From Druceiella hillmani (lineage: Eukaryota; Arthropoda; Insecta; Lepidoptera; Hepialidae), in assembly GCA_039881145.1 (NCBI GenBank), contig JAYKKI010000074.1, positions 5,843,001 through 5,907,000 of the forward strand: DNA of 64,000 nt, in the 5' to 3' direction. The notes beneath the pieces are model-generated. The model was not told the DNA's origin. It saw nothing but the letters and a program-made list of their open reading frames with translations, and ran no database searches. The translations under genes were made by a program, and so were the position numbers. Below are positions 23,482 through 36,879 of the stretch, in pieces. Each line of letters begins with the position of its first letter. The stretch's first letter is position 1.

Positions 23482-24619
23482 AATTAATAATTTATAAACC
23501 TATAAATACACTATAATCACTCTAGTAAGCTCACTTCAATTACCTTCTTCGAGTAAGTGCTAAACGAATAAGTACATTATTTATTTTATTTTATGTTAGT
23601 TTATTAATTTATCCAAAATATCCATTTACTAAAAGATTTTTTACCCAAAATCATCTAAATATAATAATCTATATGCTCTATTGTTGTCACCATAATATGT
23701 GTCCTTCTGTCTGTGAGAGGCGTAAGGCTCAAGCTCTTGAACAGTAAAAACTACACACACTGTATATTAAAAAACTATATAGGTTACAAAATATGTACTT
23801 CTTAACATCTATTGCTTTTACTAAAAATTATCTTGAATAAATTATCCCCACCCCACGAAAAATCGTTGTCCCCTTACGATCTCCAAATCAGTCTTAAAAA
23901 TCAGAAATAATTAAGATCTACATCAACAAAAAATAATCAGCATATAAATGTGATGATTGTTTATTCATTTCATTAGTTAAATTTAATTACTAAAGCATTA
24001 ATGACAGAGAAAAAATTATGATTATTAATTTGTATAAATTACCTACATCAAACCCATATAAATGTTAACCCGTTTTTAAGTCACTCGCATATAACTCATT
24101 ATTTTAATTATGTTAGAAGAGAAAAAATAGACTTAAAAGCAATCAAGATTTCCTAATCAGATTATCGACTTAGTTATCCATCACAAAGTATTTGCGGTAG
24201 ACTATAATACTTAATCGTAACTGTTTATGTTTATATTGATCCAGTTAATAGCATTAGCAGTGATTGTGTATCTACAAAATAAGCTGTTGTCCAGGGGTAA
24301 ATTAATGAAAATGGGTATATAATTTTTAAAATATTGAAAGTCTCCTCTTATCACTTAAATAATACCGAGTGTAAACTGTGTTTTATGAGAGTTACCAAAA
24401 TTCGTTTAATTTGTTTTCAAACTTTAATGTGTACCTGCAATTGTAGACATATCTGTCGGACTTCTTGCTACATAGTCGACTTCTAAATAAATTTTTAATT
24501 TTCTAGTATGCCACAATGAAAATTTAGCAACGTGGAAACAATAAAAAAAATATTAATAAACATCTTAAAAGAAAATATAAAACCTGTCAAGTCCCAGTAA
24601 TACTCGTACTAAGAGGGTT
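23482..24619. other. Non-coding stretch
   Basis: AT-rich. A cccccaccccacg-like pyrimidine patch near 23850 is a minor oddity. No gene was recognised. Confidence 0.5.
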
Positions 24620-25090
24620 CTATACACATTTAGGTACTTATAAACATTTAAGTGTACATAACGTATCTATTAAACTATTCAAATATATTTATTTTTAACG
24701 ACGAAGTACTACATCTTTCACAGGCATAAAAACGTAGTGCGTATTTAAACAAATATAAGTTCTAGGTAATATAGTTTACCTACAATCTTTGGTAGACTTA
24801 GAAAACAAATTTTTAAACCTTTGTTCTTAACAGGAACAAACAAATGTTTTGAGAATCTTATAACTAGCTCTTTCAAACAATACCCCACACTGCATATGGA
24901 ACTTAAAAAAAGAGTGCTTTAATTGCGTCCTCCTAAAATTTTGTTGAATATTTTTAAGTCTTAACTATTGAAATATGTGCGGCTTAACATGTTTTATTAT
25001 ACGACAAATTTCAAGTTGTTACATCTGGCTGTTTTTGTGAAAAAGGGCTGTCACAGACAGACACGAGAGTGATCTTATAAAGGAGTGGTA
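24620..25090 (+). repeat. Dispersed repeat family A, direct copy
   Basis: The blocks in order are gagggttctatacacattta, atctttcacaggc (24713-24725), taccccacac (24881-24890), cgacaaatttcaagttg, then cagacagacacgagagtgat and cttataaag. The ending with repeated CAGA and a cttataa word is typical of common insect interspersed repeats. It is non-coding. Confidence 0.65.
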
Positions 25091-26777
25091 CATTCTCTAT
25101 TGTTCCCTTGCGGCATGAAATCATAAGCAAAAAAAACAAATAAATAAATAACAAGACAACATACGAACAATAAAAAAATTCAGATATTGACATGACATGG
25201 TTGAGGACCGACCGGTGTCAGGATCGACCTGACTCTAAAGTTTTGCAAGTTGGGCGGAGAACTTTCATAAAAAAATAGTTATATATTTGGAAAAATAAGA
25301 AACTGATTTCCAAGTGACCGAAACTATTTCTAAAGATATGTTGGATAATTCGGATTGTTCAAAGTATTATAAAGAAGTTTAAGAATATGCACATTACGGC
25401 GATCACGGATTTCTATCCATTGCGCTATTTCTATTCTACAATACCACACATTAGTATTCTACAATTGCGTTATTATTTGATAAATATATTCACATTTTGT
25501 GCGCCCAAAAATGTAACAGTTGCACAAATTTTAGTTAAAGGCTTTCTAATTTTATAAAGTAGTTTAATAAGATCTGGGTAACTTAAATCTCCGTAGTAAA
25601 GCAAAGGCGGTGAGATATTTGCTTGACGAATGCATGTCAAACATATACAATACTAAAGTATCTGTCAATGAAATAAGTTCAAATCAAAACTGTGAATTTA
25701 TTGGGTACGTAAGCATGTTCAGATTTCTAGGCAAAACGTAAACGAGAAAGTTTTCAAGAATTTTTTTCAATGCCTTTTCAACGACAGGCAACTTTTAACT
25801 GAATAGGAGCAACGTAACAGCGATACGTGAAACTGGAGAAATTTAATTAAAATTCACAGATAAAGAGCCTCACGCTGCTATAGAGCTCATCGGCTGTATA
25901 ACACTCTGTACCGTGAAAGGCAACGTCCGGATTCATTCTCATTAAGGCTTTACATGAGAATAATTTCCGTAAAACATGATCAGTAACGGACCAAAAGTCA
26001 GAAGATGTGTTTTAGATTAATGAATAATATAATTTGTTTTTTGCCACTATTTCACTTATCGTCATAAAACTTACTAAACATACGTTAACAAAGGCATGAC
26101 TACATTAAATACTGCAATCTTATTCTAACTAACCACACTGGTTATAGAAAAATCAGTGATAACATTAATAATAGGGCGATGATAACAATAGTAGAGGATA
26201 TTACCAGGAAGTTCAGGATCGAATCGATAATATCCTCGGCGCTTGTATGATCGGTCAGCAATACAGGCGAGCGATCGCGGACTCGTGCGGATGAGATAAT
26301 GTGGTAATGAATGTTCCACTTCATCGGGTTGACTATGAACAGAGATAATGTATCAATTCGAACGGAGAAAGACAGTGCATTTCCGTGCAATTGAAATCCA
26401 GTGTGCGACTGCGATATTCAGAGAAACAGTTTTGAGTTTTCTCATAATGTAAAGTCATAATACGTTTTCATATATTCGACTACAGATTACAAGACTATTT
26501 ATAATTATGAGATTAAATACATTGTACCAACTGGAATTTTGTTATGAGATTCGACTAGTTAACGAAAAACTTGTTCAGGAATGGAACATGAAATATGAAT
26601 ATAAATAAGTACTTCAAAACGTTTTTAAGTCTGAATGAGATTGGACATACATATTTGTAGAATATGATGTTTGTCATTTATATGACGTTGTCTTAAGAAG
26701 ATAATTCCCTATTAATATTCTTAATTTTTCTTTTTTTTACCCAATCGACTGTCTTATATACTAATAGAGTCAGTATT

Positions 26778-26779
<2 letters not shown>
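25091..26779. other. Non-coding stretch
   Basis: Small GC-richer pockets at 25195-25260 (ggaccgaccggtgtcaggat) and 26205-26300 have no coding support. The overlapping minus frames at 26125-26390 show no domain. Confidence 0.5.
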
Positions 26780-26866
<87 letters not shown>

Positions 26867-26873
26867 ATGTATG
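26780..26873. repeat. Compound (TA)n(TG)n microsatellite
   Basis: A TA run, a short GTAT patch, a second TA run and then a TG run. Confidence 0.97.
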
Positions 26874-27059
26874 AATTCATTTACTCGTTTTTACATTAGG
26901 TCATATTATTGTAAGACCAATCTAACTTACTTATCTACAACCGAAATCTTTTAAAAAATCAATGGATAGTAATAACAAAGGACAAATTGGAGAAACCGAT
27001 TAAAAGAAAAAAAATAGTAAGATTTATCAAGTGTATATTAAAAGATTAAATAACAAAAA

Positions 27060-27290
27060 GGATTGAAAAAGTTATTGTGACGAAGCCAATGAGTACTCTT
27101 GGCACTCTTGGTACTCTTGGCACCGGAGCCAGAAGAAGACCAAAGAAGCGATGAATGGATGACATCAAAGGAATTAATATTACTATCTAGAAATGGTTCA
27201 GAAATAAAAATATCTGAAAGAAAAATTTACAGCAAATCTAGTTTCACAAAGGTTTGTAGGGCTGAAGAAGAAGAAGAACGTGGCTATATA
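27060..27290 (+). pseudogene. LINE reverse-transcriptase C-terminal relic
   Basis: From about 27125 the plus frame reads GARRRPKKR, then a TGA, then MDDIK. This matches the RGRPKKRWMDDIK motif near the C terminus of many insect non-LTR retrotransposon reverse transcriptases, with the Trp codon TGG apparently mutated to TGA. A degraded tail follows and ends in a GAA/AAG triplet run (27266-27282), as is common at LINE 3' ends. An internal tactcttggcac repeat lies just before the motif. The element is truncated and non-functional. Confidence 0.45.
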
Positions 27291-27681
27291 CATAGGTACC
27301 CGTAAAAATATAACAAAAGCTATAAAAACACAAATATATCATATTATTTATTTATTATAAAATATCGATACTTTTACACTTTTTCGATACGTAACGATAA
27401 AACAGAAAGAAACCTAATGGAATGGCAATAATTTGGTACAATGAGACTTGAACAGATTCTTATTCGTTAAACATATTATTCATTACTTATGATAAACATA
27501 CTGCATTCAGGCATATTCGCGACAATCCATACAACGATATAGTGGGGTGCCATGATATAACATTAAGCCGATAATTTTTCTACGTAAATGAAAATGCATA
27601 ATGTTAAAAGTCCTTTGGGAATTTAAATGTACCACACCAAGGATAAAAGAAGTATATAAAAGTAATAAACGGACGAAGACA

Positions 27682-27712
<31 letters not shown>

Positions 27713-29535
27713 CAATGTAATTCACTTATCACTTTGGATTATTACTTAATACCACAGTTATACAAAAACAGTAGTGTCATCATTATTTATTGAACAATAA
27801 GCCACTCACAAGTGCATTCCAGAGGAAGAAAGTATGAAGATCTAACTAATATATAACATAGCACTACTTTTCGAGGAAAGGGGAGAACTAATAAAAATGG
27901 ATAAGATAAACGTGGATGAGCACTAAAAAACTATATTTAAAGTTAAAATGAGATTTAAAGTTAAAAAGGTATAAGAGATAGAATTAAGTGAAAAATTGTG
28001 TTGAGATAATTGTGGAGATGATGTGTTGCTGCTTACTCCAGCAGGCAAGAAAACAGAATAAACATACAGAGATTTTATTACTTGCCATGATGATGAATTT
28101 GCTAAACAAATAACATTGAAACAGAAGCTGGTCACAGGCGTGTCGAAAATTTTACTTTAAAATGTTTAAGCATAGAAGCTTGAAGACCGGCAATATGACG
28201 TAAAATTTAACACCAAAAAAAACAGTACAGCGAAATAAGAAAACAAGCTGTTAAATTGTTGAAATTGTTCTTTTGTAATGAAAATTCGCATAAAAATAGA
28301 ATAATAGGTCAATAAACATATCGATATTTCCATTAGAGAAGTAAAGAAAAGCAATATTATTTTCCATCAAAATATGGCCGAAATACAAATATTTCAATGA
28401 CAATTTTAATAATCTCAGATGCAAATTACATCACGTGTAAATATAAAAATTTCCATATTTATTTTTAAACATAGAATATAAAAAATAACATATATTTATT
28501 TATCATACTTAATATTTTCAACACACTAACAGCGCCAATTAAAGCATCTTTTACGATATTTACGACCTTTAAAATAAAACTACCTCAAAAATATCTATAT
28601 TCTTTTGTTTGTACGTCTCTTACTATTAAAACATTTTATATTAATAATTACACTTTCTAATTTACGTAATTTACAAGATAATTGGCAATACCAGGTAAAC
28701 GTACAGACGATAAAGAACAGAAAATTTCAAAACATGGGTCGTATTCAACTTGAATAAAATAGATATTATATATAGAAATAGTAAATGCTCTATGGTGAAT
28801 TTTATTTTTTGTAAAGGAATATTCAACAATTTTCAAATGCATGCAATTAAATTCCAGAATTCGCTTTATTTACTTATACTTGCAATGTACTTACAAAGGT
28901 TATATCAATATTACTCTTCTCTTTCATATTTATGAGGCTAAATATTAAAGCACACGTATTTCATGTTATTTAGTCAGCTGTTCTCTCCATTGTCTTCGGT
29001 CCTCGCATTGTGTTTTACTTGGCGAAATACTAAAAATAATTTGATAAATTGTAATTTTCTTGAGAAACTAATTACTTGCTCTATTGGTTCGCATAAACCT
29101 TTATAATAACTTACTAGGAAACGGAAATGCTATTCGAATATATATTGTACGAAATACAGTAAGACTAGCTGCCGGTGCAGTTGTGTCGCACATAAAAATG
29201 CACCATGACGCCATTTTGTTTTAAACGTTTTTTTACAGAATAATTATTTACGGCTAATTTCTTAGCGGTATTCTGAACGGTTTAGTTACTTTTTCTTTGT
29301 CTTAGTCGAGTGCACAACTATGAAAGGCTTATAATAAACAGTATATTATAATTATCAACATACGGTGCCGAATTTTTTCTAGATTTCCCGGTCTTCTACG
29401 ATAAGTTCATAGGTTATTTTAATGTAGCTATAACGGTATCAAAGCGTAACCCAAATATACAGCCGACATATTTCGACCCTTTTCACTTAAATAGTTATTG
29501 CTCATTAGTCAAACGTTAAAAAAAAATGAAATAAA

Positions 29536-29543
<8 letters not shown>
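27291..29543. other. Non-coding stretch
   Basis: AT-rich, with one CA microsatellite. ORFs at 27923-28935 on both strands have no recognisable domain. Confidence 0.5.
27679..27712. repeat. (CA)n microsatellite
   Basis: A CA run with one T interruption, directly visible. Confidence 0.96.
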
Positions 29544-29607
<64 letters not shown>

Positions 29608-29608
29608 T
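29544..29608. repeat. (TA)n microsatellite
   Basis: A TA run preceded by poly-A, with a late G interruption. Confidence 0.96.
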
Positions 29609-29779
29609 CTACATCCATTTGGACGCTATAAACTATAACTACAGCGAAAGACTCACGTCAGTCGGATGAGCAATTTTTGTGCCGAGCTCTAAAAGACAAA
29701 CAAATTTTTCTATTTAAAAAATACAGTAGAATATCTTACACAATACAAAGACTAAAGCCAACAAGCCATTTATGGATTA

Positions 29780-30470
29780 ATATAAAAATTTATAGATGAA
29801 TACCTACATTTATATGCGAATCCGCGAAACCTCCAAAATAGAGACACAAACTGGATATTCGAAAACCACTTTGCGGAATCGAACAATAAAAAGAATCGAA
29901 AGTGTAATTGGCCTACATATTTCATTCATCCAAAGGACTTTCATGCTCGCTACTCGTTGCCTGTTAATTTACATTTACGTGCCGCGGGAACATTAACGTA
30001 TAATTTATTCCTCGTTAAACGGCTAACCGAGGAAGTTATTGTTTTTATTTTCACAATTTAAAAGGAGAAAAACACTTTGGAAACGCTCTCTCATCGTGCA
30101 CTTATTAATATTCATTACTATTACCGAACGACTTCCTTCTTGTAATCATCCGTAGATTTAATGTATGTAATAGTATTAATACAGCAACGTTAACCTGTAA
30201 TGTGTTACATAGCACATAGACAAGTGTATAGAGGTTCGCGTTATTTCTTATGAGCGAGTATATTAGTTAGTTCTACGAATTTAATTAATTTTATCTGATA
30301 ATTTCATCTTTTGTACGGCGCCTTAATGAATATTTTAATTAGTAGTAAATAAATTTAAGTACAGATTGGGTTTGCGGGTTTTTAATTGCCATCTTGAAAT
30401 TCAATTGCCGATATATCTATCAATTACGCAATATTTTAATAAAGACGTATTGACCCTTATATATATATTT
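29780..30470. promoter_or_regulatory. Candidate conserved non-coding block
   Basis: Two moderately GC-richer sub-blocks. In 29810-30060 there are gtgtaattggcc, ttaatttacatttacgtgcc and gccgcgggaac. In 30290-30460 there are ttaattaattttatctgata, tacggcgccttaatg and tttaattgcc. Homeodomain-type TAATT cores are dense. The word mix differs from the surrounding AT-rich noise. Regulatory function is inferred. Confidence 0.25.
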
Positions 30471-32118
30471 ATAACGGACATTTGTAATTATATTTGAGAT
30501 ATATTCGAAATCATTGTATATTTAAATAATGCTATGCATGGTAACATTTTTAATGGTTTAATTTTTTTAAATTCTTGACAATATCCAAAGAATGATAAAA
30601 TAAAAAAAACGAATAAATTCAAGTCGAACATTATTTTTTGATCGAGTCACCATTTTTAGTTATATTGGTATATATTAAATATTTTGCAAATATAGGATTT
30701 TCTTCTCAAAATCGAGATAGAAAGTTACTTAAATATTCTTAGCATGGCATATTGTTTAGAACTAAAATAATATAAAAGCAAGAACAACGAATAGTCTATA
30801 CTAGAAAAGAATATGAAATAAGTTCAACAAACATTTAACTAAGAAAACAGTCTATTTTAACGTCGATCAGTGAATAATCGCATATCACGGTCAAATGTAT
30901 TTTACAGTTCTAGACATAAGGAATGAGCAACTGTTCATAGCAGGCAGAAATATATCTAGGGACAACACCAAGCAAGTGTATTAGACTTAGACCATGTCCA
31001 TATAAATATGAATAAAAAACGAATTGTTTTTTAAACCTTCTATATATTTAAAAAAATATACAATTTTGGTCTAAATTTAATTAAGTATATCGAATGGACA
31101 AAAAGAAATCACCCAAAATGCGAGTTTAAGTTTGTAAATGTGGGTTTGTAAGCACAGACTGAATAACATCAAACGAATGTGAAAAGATACATGACTATAA
31201 ACAGATAGAGCATTTATGCGAGGACACAAATGGATAAAAGGCAAAGGAAAGCAGATAAATTTACCTGTTCAATAATTCTGAAAACTTCACTCGTCCTTAG
31301 TTAGTAAAGAAATAATAACGCACCAGAAAAGGTTAACTAACCAGACACTAAAACTCAAAGGTCTCGTTCATTGGCCTTAAGTTTTTCGATCAATTACTTT
31401 AGAGCTAAATTAAAGGGTCTTGAACTTATATTTTTACCTCTAAATCGTTATAAACATAGAGTGCCGTTTATATCGTTGATATTTGTAGATCCTTAAATGA
31501 AGTTCAACGTGTTTCTAGCTCGCATAAGTACCTAACATATAATAATACTATAATCAAAATTCTCCGAATAGTGATGCACAGTTATTACCATATGAATAAA
31601 AATCAAAGAGGTAATTGGTGAAATAGTATCTTTCCATATATATCTACTACGTTGTACCGTAGTAGAAAATACTATAATAAATGAAACTCAAACTCTTGAT
31701 TGTTCCAATATATTTGTTTATCATTAGTATGTAAGATTACACAAGCCCTCGTCATAAATAACTTTAATTTTTTCCAACTGTGATCCTAAGAACATACATA
31801 CAAAAATTAAAGCGTCCATCAACAAATTTAAAAAAGCTAACAATTTAAAAGTATCCAGGCCTGCGACACAGCAACGCAACTCCATCAAACTGCGGCATAA
31901 TCGAAAAATAACATCCCTTAACGTCTCACCTACGGGAATAAGTATTATTAATATCGACAAATTCACATCAGTTCATTCAAATCAATCCGGCGCAACCCCC
32001 GGCCTCTACCCTGCATTATATTTCATTTATGACCCGCAACTCCATTCAAGTTACAGCGGCACCCTCTCCTTTTGGAGACCCCTCGCTCAGCTTACGGCCA
32101 GGGATTTCTAAGTGTTGT
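30471..32118. other. Non-coding stretch
   Basis: A short stem (tctactacg/cgtagtaga) lies at 31643-31666. A GC-richer pocket at 31975-32105 (cggcgcaacccccggcctct) has no coding frame. The minus frame at 31724-31966 is of chance type. Confidence 0.5.
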
Positions 32119-32157
32119 ATTCCTTATGACATATCCGAAAGATATGTCATAGGGAAT
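32119..32157. repeat. Hairpin with 17-bp arms
   Basis: attccttatgacatatc (32119-32135) faces gatatgtcatagggaat (32141-32157) across a cgaaa loop, with one mismatch. Confidence 0.88.
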
Positions 32158-32734
32158 TTATCTTTAATTTATATTTACTTATGAGATATCCGACTATTTA
32201 GCTGTATACCATGTGTATATTGATTTATACAACAAAATTTAATTTTTTAATTTTTAATTTAGCATGTTCAAAAGCCCAAAAAATTAATTATTTTAACTAG
32301 GATATAAAATATAAATATAATAAAAAGTACAAGATCTATAAATATAACTGTTATTATAATATTAAATTTAAAACATCTACCATAAAGTGTTAAATATGAT
32401 ATCCACACGATCTTTAGTAATTTTTTGTTATTTAGTAGTGTATTGAAAGATATTAAGAATAAATAAATTATATTATTACGCATAATTTTTTTAACAAATT
32501 AAACATTGCGTTGGAGCAGAAACATTTATGGAAATTATCGTCTGAAAATAGCTGAAATGAATCGATAGTCTATACTCCAAAGTAAGAGTTATTGAATATG
32601 AATATATTAGTTAACTAACAAGATTTTAGTTACAATTTTGGACTTTTTATAAAGATTATCGAAACTCGCAGAATATTTTATCTTACGACATGAATTGTCA
32701 AAAGACGCTTAGTTAACGACATTTTGCGCAAAAC
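32158..32734. other. Non-coding stretch
   Basis: Very AT-rich, nothing recognised. Confidence 0.5.
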
Positions 32735-32937
32735 CTTCATTGCATTACATTACAAAAAATTGAATTTAAATCGACTTTAAGTTCGGCCATGGTTATGTTA
32801 CGACGACCGTCATGAATAATATATGCCACGCGATGAAAATCAACGGTGTCCTATGGGAGGAGAAAATTTGGTTCAGGAGATTCGAGAACGAGGATAATGA
32901 TCTTGAAAACAAACTCCGTTCAGGACGCCATATTTAA
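32735..32937 (+). pseudogene. mariner transposase N-terminal relic
   Basis: From 32818 the plus frame reads NICHAMKING and then WFRRFENEDNDLENKLRSGR, ending at a TAA at 32935. The Trp-Phe-x-Arg-Phe helix and the Asp-Leu-Glu-x-Lys-x-Arg-Ser-Gly-Arg linker are hallmarks of the second helix-turn-helix and linker of mariner transposases. Upstream residues (IEFKSTLSS, about 32758) may continue the domain in another frame. The catalytic domain is missing and frames are broken, so this is a dead fragment. Another mariner relic lies at 50640-51200; whether they belong to one family is unknown. Confidence 0.7.
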
Positions 32938-34128
32938 TTATATTTTCAATGACCACGACATCTAATTAGAGAATATTCTGGACTTATTGCTCATCAATTG
33001 GTTAAATAATTCTATTGCAAACACTACATAGTAAATATTTGCATAAATTAGTAAAAGTTGAAAGATACTTGTGTTCCTTCCGGTAACAAGTCGGAGTTAA
33101 AATTTTAATAGGTAAGCGGATAGTTAGTTTTAAATAGAAAAAAACACTTGTGTAAAACAAACGTGTACCAAGAATGTGATTGCCGTCTATAAAGTAACAA
33201 ATAGTTTTAGATAAACACAATAGATACACATATATGACCATTATAAGGCACATACAGACACGAAATAAGTAATATTTATTATTACAACCGATTTTTATTT
33301 TTATTCTTTATTCATTCAAGACAAATAACCTCTTATACTGCATACAGATAGGACATTAGATTATTGTGCATACATGCATTAACGTATTGCTGAAGTAGCT
33401 AGCCGACAAAAAACATTAAGTAACAACCCCTGGATTACAGGGTTCAACATTCACACATTACACACACGTGCGCATGCACACACTTTACTTTCTCCCTCAC
33501 CACCACAATCACGAAGACTGTCTTTTTTAATTGGGAACAATTTGGAGTATAGGCCCGCGGCAGGGGGTAGCTCAGGGAGCCTGATTTCATACACAATTTA
33601 CCAAATCAGCTGCTATCTTTTCCGACGTGGGGAACTGGGGTAATATATAAAACCCATAGAGTAACTGGCACAGGGCGAAATTGAGGCATTAGTGACACTT
33701 TAGCTTTTGTGTCAGTTAATGTACATGATTTAGATGCTTGATAATGGACTAATAATGAATGAGTTGTTGAATGGTATAAATGTTAATATAAATTGGGAAT
33801 ATGTAGCTATTCAAACATTTGGTTTACTTAGTGCACATCTAGGTTTCGTGCTTTATGCCACAACTAGGTTTGAAGTTACTAGACTAGCTATTTTTCCAAA
33901 AGAAAAGTACCTACTTTCCATTTGTGATATAAAGTAACTTTTTCTTCTATAGTGGAAATGATAAATTCGGATATTTAAATTACGAAGTCATGCAAATGAT
34001 ATTAGCGCACTGAATTTCTTCGGCTTTAATATTGAATTGTGAATTGTACATAGTTAGAAATCCATTAGGTGTTGAATTTAATTCGTTAATTTGTCACTTA
34101 ATTATCAAGATGTTTTTTATATATTAAT
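32938..34128. other. Non-coding stretch
   Basis: An imperfect CA-rich patch at 33453-33485 and a GC-richer segment at 33550-33680 (gcccgcggcagggggtagct) were seen. The latter recalls a tRNA 5' end but has no B box or cloverleaf. No gene. Confidence 0.5.
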
Positions 34129-34222
34129 CAAACATTGAATACTTTTCTCTCTCTTTAAATGTTTCAAACATTGGATACTTTTCTCTCTCTCTCTCTTTAA
34201 ATGTTTCAAACATTGAATACTT
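34129..34222. repeat. Tandem repeat with CT runs
   Basis: Two and a half copies of caaacattgaatacttttc, a (TC)n run and tttaaatgttt. The CT run expands from four to seven units between copies. Confidence 0.9.
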
Positions 34223-35440
34223 TTAAACTTCTTTAATAATAGTTTAATTATTTGACCTAAACTTTTTACTCAGAGATATTAGATAACATTTACGTATTTA
34301 TGACGTTAAAATAATTTTTGAAAATTTAATTTTAAAATTTAGATAAATATTCAAAATTTCAATTCAGTCTGTAACCGTTGGGAAACTAATCAGCCTAATA
34401 ATTTACGGCTGAAGTTATTTCCCAAAAAACTGTAAAAAAGAAAATCTTTTAATCGAAATGTGTCGTGTTGATAAGCAAGACGAAAATTAAAAAAAAACTA
34501 GATCAACAATCTTCCACCTCACCAACTATCCTCAAATAACGGATCTATCGACACTGAATACCTTCACATTCATTTGAATTGAGTTCTAGCATCTCGTCAC
34601 GTGCCAGCCGCTGCGCTGACAGCTCGAGATGCGTACGTGCCCTTAGAGCCGTCGACCTAGCGTTAGATCTTCGAGTGGAATTTGACAGCTCATCCAAGGG
34701 AATTAAGCTCAGTATGACGTTAACTTTACGATGATAGACCTATGAATAAGACAGGTAGATCTATCTGAAGCACTTTACGGATGAAATTTGGTTGAACCCT
34801 TTTACCTAATAAACAATTGGAATATCGACCAATATTTATTTTTTGTCATGTTAGAGGTCAATGTGGAATATTTTTAAAGTTAAACTAAACATTTTAATAT
34901 TTCCAGTATAATTTTAAGGCAAAAGAATATAAAAAACAAAATCAAAAATAAAAACCAAAATGTATCGCGTGAAAGACAGTGATTTGATAAGGTTTAGATT
35001 TTTTAATAATTTAATAGAAATTGTCAATTTCCTTTACGTAAATACTGATTCGTATTATAAATACGAAAATTTTTCATACAGTGACTTAACCTAATGACTT
35101 AACTTAACAATTACTTAACTAATCATTACTGTGTTACAAATTGACATTTTTTCGTACATATAGCCTATAATTTTTGTATTATCCTGTTTATACTCAATGT
35201 GTAATATTTATAAAGGTTATCGTGCAATCAATATTTCTCAAAATTTCAACTAAAAATTAAGCATTAATCTATAAGGTACTACCTTCAAATATTTTTTAGT
35301 TTTTTTTTATTAAAAGGAATATGAAAAGGTAATTATTTACATTTGACGTTTAATGACTAGTGCATGCAGTCATAAATATACAATAAATAATATAATGTTA
35401 GATAATTATCAGTACTTGTAAAATTATTTATAACTATACA
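34223..35440. other. Non-coding stretch
   Basis: A GC-richer patch at 34595-34690 (cgtgccagccgctgcgctga) lacks coding support. Otherwise AT-rich with nothing recognised. Confidence 0.5.
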
Positions 35441-35530
35441 ATTTACTCCTAATGCGGAGTAATAATTACTATTTGCTACTATTGCGGAGTAATAATTGCG
35501 ATTTGCTCCTAATGCAGAATAATAATTACG
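35441..35530. repeat. 30-bp tandem repeat, three copies
   Basis: Exact 30-bp spacing with starts at 35441, 35471 and 35501. The common word is atttgctcctaatgcggagt followed by aataattac. The period is a multiple of three. A 73-codon minus frame (35357-35578) therefore reads a ten-residue repeat of the type NYYSALGANR three times. No domain is recognised, and a non-coding minisatellite is more likely. Confidence 0.93.
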
Positions 35531-36879
35531 CCAATTTAACTTACACCTGTACTTTTTTACTTTATTAATAACCTTCATACCTCTATACGTAGAGTAAAGA
35601 AACTGTTTACAAGCAATAGTTCCCCGTCTAAAATCATATAAAATGTATTAAAAATCATATATCCTTTAGTTTTATAACACATCCTTAATATCAATTAAAC
35701 GTTCGGAATATTGCATCAAAACGATTTCAGTATTTATTCCTCGACCGATCTATCTAGAGTTTTTAATATAATATATGATTCGTTTAAGATGCCATTAGAC
35801 GTAGTTAGGAATGAACTAAAAGTTTAATTAAAAATCAAATTTTCTTCTCTAACGTATTGACACTTAAATCGACATTTTGTGATAATATTTCTATTATTAT
35901 TTTCTTTCAAATTACCGATTTTCTTCTTAATAAAACTTATCTAATTATGCAAATTATATAATTTCATCTCTATCAGATGCCAGAAATCAATAAAAGCCAC
36001 GCCGACCAAAAAAATTAATATGAAATAATGTTCAAAATTTTTATCCGTTTTAAACGTGGTATTTTACATTAGATTTATAAAAAAATTAGATAGGCTTTGT
36101 ATATTCCTGACATACGATAGTAATTGTATTCCCTTTAGTACATTGAAACGTATTAGTAACTAGTAGTAGATATTAATCGTAACACTTCATGTTAGATACT
36201 TTATATCTAATGTTATACGATAGTACGTTATAGATACGATAGAATATTCTCTAATTAGGTATATTGTATTCATATAAAATAGAGTACTTTTGCCATTTTA
36301 TATTTTTTACAAACCAAAATATTATACTGATATGTTAACCCCTAGGTCGTTTTGATACACCAAAATAATTACGATGATAATTTAAAAAAAAAAAACTTGC
36401 CACTTGACAAAAATGAGAACTATAGTTTAATGTTAATTAGATCGTAATGACTGATTACAAATTAATACATTAATCTCTTAATTTACTGAGGCTGTAAGCC
36501 CTTGAGAAGATTTATCACTTGATTTTATTGATTACTGCCATATACAAATTTAAAAAAAATATTGACTGACAACTAATCAGAGAGACGTAAGTATAAAACT
36601 TAATTTCATATTCCTATCAACATTAAATAACCCTAAAATTTTCTTAACGGAAAAGTTTTAAACGATTTTTAATCTAAATAATTAGTAATATGTTAAATTT
36701 ATTTTATGCTTTTTAGTAATAACAATGAAATGATTTAAGGCAAAGGGACATTCGAATCTTAACAGCGTTGGAATTTGTGTTCATGCAGAAATTAATACAA
36801 AAAGTTGGACTAAAATCAAATACAAGAATAATTTTAACTGAATAGAACACCTATCAAATACGACTAGAACTAACACTAT
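35531..36879. other. Non-coding stretch
   Basis: A small hairpin ttagata/tatctaa lies near 36193-36210. Nothing else was recognised. Confidence 0.5.

Noticed and set aside
29796..29996. 66-codon frame over the candidate regulatory block
   Set aside because: No domain or splice signals. The block's composition is better explained as non-coding.
33555..33640. tRNA-like 5' end (gggggtagctcaggga)
   Set aside because: No B box (GGTTCGA-type) or cloverleaf arms follow at the right distance, so it is neither a tRNA nor a supported tRNA-derived SINE.
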